Origin: JACCXJ01 sp052387115
GTDB lineage: Bacteria; Pseudomonadota; Gammaproteobacteria; JACCXJ01
Assembly: GCA_052387115.1 (NCBI GenBank)
Contig: JBQTJM010000226.1
Coordinates: forward strand, 1 to 16,015
Direction: 5' to 3'
Length of the DNA stretch: 16,015 nucleotides
Shown: positions 14,661 to 16,015 of the stretch, piece after piece
Layout of the letters: every line of letters starts with the position of its first letter
Numbering within the stretch: position 1 is the stretch's first letter
Notes under the pieces: model-generated
Database searches by the model: none
The model's input: the letters and a program-made list of their open reading frames with translations, nothing else
Told to the model about the DNA's origin: nothing
Translations under genes and position numbers: made by a program

Positions 14661-14779
14661 CGCGTGCCGATGCTAGGACAGTAATGTCCTTATATCAAGC
14701 AGTACCCGTTAAATCGTCCCTGATGCGAATCCGGCTTGCGACTAAGCCCGTGCTGTCACAATGCGAATGGACGACTTGG

Positions 14780-14855
14780 TGGCGTCCCCAAGGGGATTCG
14801 AACCCCTGTTGCCGCCGTGAAAGGGCAGTGTCCTAGGCCTCTAGACGATGGGGAC
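14780..14855 (-). tRNA. tRNA-Glu(TTC)
   Basis: A complete 76-nt cloverleaf. Acceptor GTCCCCA pairs with TGGGGAC, followed by G and an encoded CCA. The D arm begins TCGTCTAGAGGCCTAGGACA. The anticodon stem CTGCC/GGCGG holds loop CTTTCAC with anticodon TTC (codon GAA/GAG). The T arm is AGGGG-TTCGAAT-CCCCT. The region from the anticodon loop to the 3' end is the source of the partial copy at 14119-14164. Its transcription direction is the same as the tRNA-Ala gene about 1 kb away. Confidence 0.95.
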
Positions 14856-14912
14856 GAGGGAGGAAGCCGGTGGGGAGGGGCCGGAAAGGCCCTCCTCGCA
14901 GTCGATCGTAGG

Positions 14913-14941
14913 GTGTGCACCGCGCAGTTTGCGGTGCACAC
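14913..14941. repeat. 11-bp perfect inverted repeat (hairpin)
   Basis: GTGTGCACCGC at 14913-14923 and GCGGTGCACAC at 14931-14941 pair perfectly around a 7-nt loop. The surrounding text (GTAGGGTG before it, GATGACGC after it) resembles a dispersed intergenic repeat common in environmental gammaproteobacteria. It lies just upstream of the tRNA-Glu gene relative to transcription. No T-tract follows, so terminator function is unsupported. From 14856 to about 15039 I see no gene. Confidence 0.6.
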
Positions 14942-15038
14942 GCCGATGACGCATGGGGATCACTGTGGCCATCGGACACCTCCTCGGGCGTTCCCCGTGC
15001 GCAGCCCGGCTCATTTGTGAGCCTCCATATACGCCCTC

Positions 15039-15180
15039 AGCAAGGCGTTCTGCGTGACTGATAGCCGCGACCCTTGGCGCAAACCCCCAGTGTGAGGAAC
15101 CGTTGCTCACCGTAGGTCTCACAGAGATCTTCCGGCCGTGACCGTGTAGCCATCCAAGATCTTGTCGGCGTCTGCGAAGT
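15039..15180 (-). pseudogene. BrnT-like toxin fragment, frameshifted
   Basis: Three adjacent frames on this strand give, in order, IDFADADKILDGYTVTA (near 15180-15140), EDLCETYGEQRFLTLGVCAKGRG (near 15135-15065) and AAISHAERLAEG (near 15070-15037). Joined, they follow the core of BrnT-type ribonuclease toxins: DFxDA, a variable TVT(A)ED region, YGEERFxxLG, GR, and VxHTER. The start (usually WDxxK...NxxKHG) and the end (RIISARKA) are missing, and at least two frameshifts are needed. No BrnA antitoxin is seen downstream. It is a degraded relic if the identification is right, which rests on short motifs only. Confidence 0.4.
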
Positions 15181-15392
15181 CAATGATCGTGGAGGTTCAA
15201 GAGTGGGTAGAACGCATCCGCACCAGGTACGAACCCATATCTGCTCCACCGTCGTCTGGCGAGAATGCGGAGAAACCTTTGCAGCCATTCCACGTATGCA
15301 CTGTCTGTCAACTCGATGACCGCAACAATCGTGGCGCGAAGCTCCTTGACTAATTTGAACCCCTTCATAATGCGCGGCGAGTTTTTTTTCAC
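15180..15392 (-). other. Unassigned open frame, 70 codons
   Basis: A GTG-initiated frame (or ATG at 15367) gives a basic peptide containing MKGFKLVKELRATIVAVIE and YVEWLQRFLRILARRR, ending LLNLHDH at the point where the BrnT-like fragment begins. I do not recognise it, and no ribosome site stands out. Its composition is plausible for protein, with a central hydrophobic-then-basic stretch, but it may be chance or a relic of the same decayed locus. The opposite strand also has a 63-codon frame with no better support. Confidence 0.2.
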
Positions 15393-15400
15393 CCGGGCTG

Positions 15401-15655
15401 TCAGAGAAGCTTGACGATGGCGGCGAAGATGCCGGTCATGGCGATCATCAGCCCCATCATGATCTGGAGTTGGCGGTTCAGCATCGCCTGGATCTCAGCC
15501 CTGAGGCCGTTGATCTCTGAACGCAGGAAATCCTTGGTAACGAGCTGCTCCCTTTCCTGGGCGCCGAGGACGGCTTGCGCGGCGTTGGGAGCGGTCTCCT
15601 CGTCCACGCCCGCCTTGCGGAGCGCGTCGTAGATTTCGGGAACGATCGTGGTCAT
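15401..15655 (-). CDS. Small coiled-coil protein with C-terminal membrane anchor
   Basis: An 84-residue protein. Residues 1 to about 30 form a small helical region (IYDALRKAGVDEETAPNAAQ). Residues about 31-62 are a heptad-rich helix (FLRSEINGLRAEIQAMLNRQ), and residues 63-84 form one membrane helix (LQIMMGLMIAMTGIFAAIVK). This order resembles DUF1640-type small membrane-anchored coiled-coil proteins, which are frequent near mobile or repeat-rich DNA in proteobacteria. Their function is unknown. The ATG at 15655 has no strong ribosome site. The gene is transcribed in the same direction as the flanking tRNA genes and lies between them, which is unusual for an ancestral tRNA pair. It is probably a real gene, acquired between the tRNAs. 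Confidence 0.65.
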   Translation of the reverse strand: MTTIVPEIYDALRKAGVDEETAPNAAQAVLGAQEREQLVTKDFLRSEINGLRAEIQAMLNRQLQIMMGLMIAMTGIFAAIVKLL

Positions 15656-15711
15656 GGGCTACAGGGCGATCCTACGAGCATTTCAGTCGCCCACGCTTCG
15701 GGATAAGACAC

Positions 15712-15783
15712 TTACATCTTGCTTGTTCCACTCATGTTGCTGAGTCTACTCGCCTTATTCCAGTCTAGTAGCGCGATGTCCAT
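15712..15783 (-). other. Possible 23-codon small frame with strong ribosome site
   Basis: ATG 15783 is preceded by AAGGAGAGG at about 11 nt, and the frame MDIALLDWNKASRLSNMSG runs to TAA at 15712. The strong ribosome-like site is the only reason to list it. It may be the surviving head of a longer gene or chance. Otherwise the interval 15656-15900 shows nothing I can support as a gene, terminator or RNA. Confidence 0.2.
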
Positions 15784-15900
15784 CTTCGATCCTCTCCTTG
15801 CCCCTGATCCCGGAATGAAGCCCGCGGGGCCGACCAAAAGAAAAGGCTACTAAGCCAGCTCCTCGCAGTTCGATCCCTCTTTGAGGAGCGGCTCGCGGGA

Positions 15901-15976
<76 letters not shown>

Positions 15977-16015
15977 ACGCCGGGAAGAAGGCTAAGCCAC
16001 GTCCGCATGGGTGTC

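Overview
The window looks like chromosomal DNA of a GC-rich gammaproteobacterium. Codon use is G/C-biased at third positions, both intact tRNA genes encode their CCA ends, and the palindromic repeat families resemble those common in that class. No gene fixes the genus. The DNA divides into three regions.

Positions 1-7763, all on the plus strand: a tellurium-resistance-type 'TerY-P' signalling locus. It holds the 3' end of a TerD gene, a von Willebrand A (vWA) protein, a 41-codon scrap of a second TerD, a second vWA protein, a third vWA protein with a cysteine-rich TerY-C tail, a PP2C-type phosphatase with an Ig-like N-terminal domain, and an atypical protein kinase with a zinc ribbon. Gaps are small (2-76 nt apart from the TerD scrap), which suggests one transcription unit. 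The vWA proteins probably scaffold a phosphorylation switch run by the kinase and phosphatase. A glycerophosphodiester phosphodiesterase and a membrane fatty-acid desaturase follow on the same strand.

Positions 13746-7776, all on the minus strand: a four-gene set convergent with the first region. In transcription order it encodes a coiled-coil protein, an inner-membrane protein with a periplasmic BON/OmpA-like part, a Ras/Rab-like small GTPase without the catalytic glutamine, and a multi-PAS GGDEF-EAL cyclic-di-GMP protein. The last gene overlaps the GTPase gene but carries a one-base deletion in the GGDEF domain. The set looks like a GTPase relay from the cell envelope to cyclic-di-GMP. I consider it the best candidate here for a poorly described system.

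Positions 13750-16015: a gene-poor, decaying accessory strip around tRNA-Glu(TTC) and tRNA-Ala(GGC). It contains two 36-bp repeats, a 46-bp copy of the 3' half of tRNA-Glu, and between that copy and the real tRNA a broken hicAB toxin-antitoxin pair. The toxin is frameshifted at codon 3 and the antitoxin has an out-of-frame internal deletion. A frameshifted BrnT-like fragment, a hairpin repeat and a small coiled-coil/membrane protein gene lie between the two tRNAs. The arrangement suggests past integration or recombination at the tRNA-Glu gene followed by decay.
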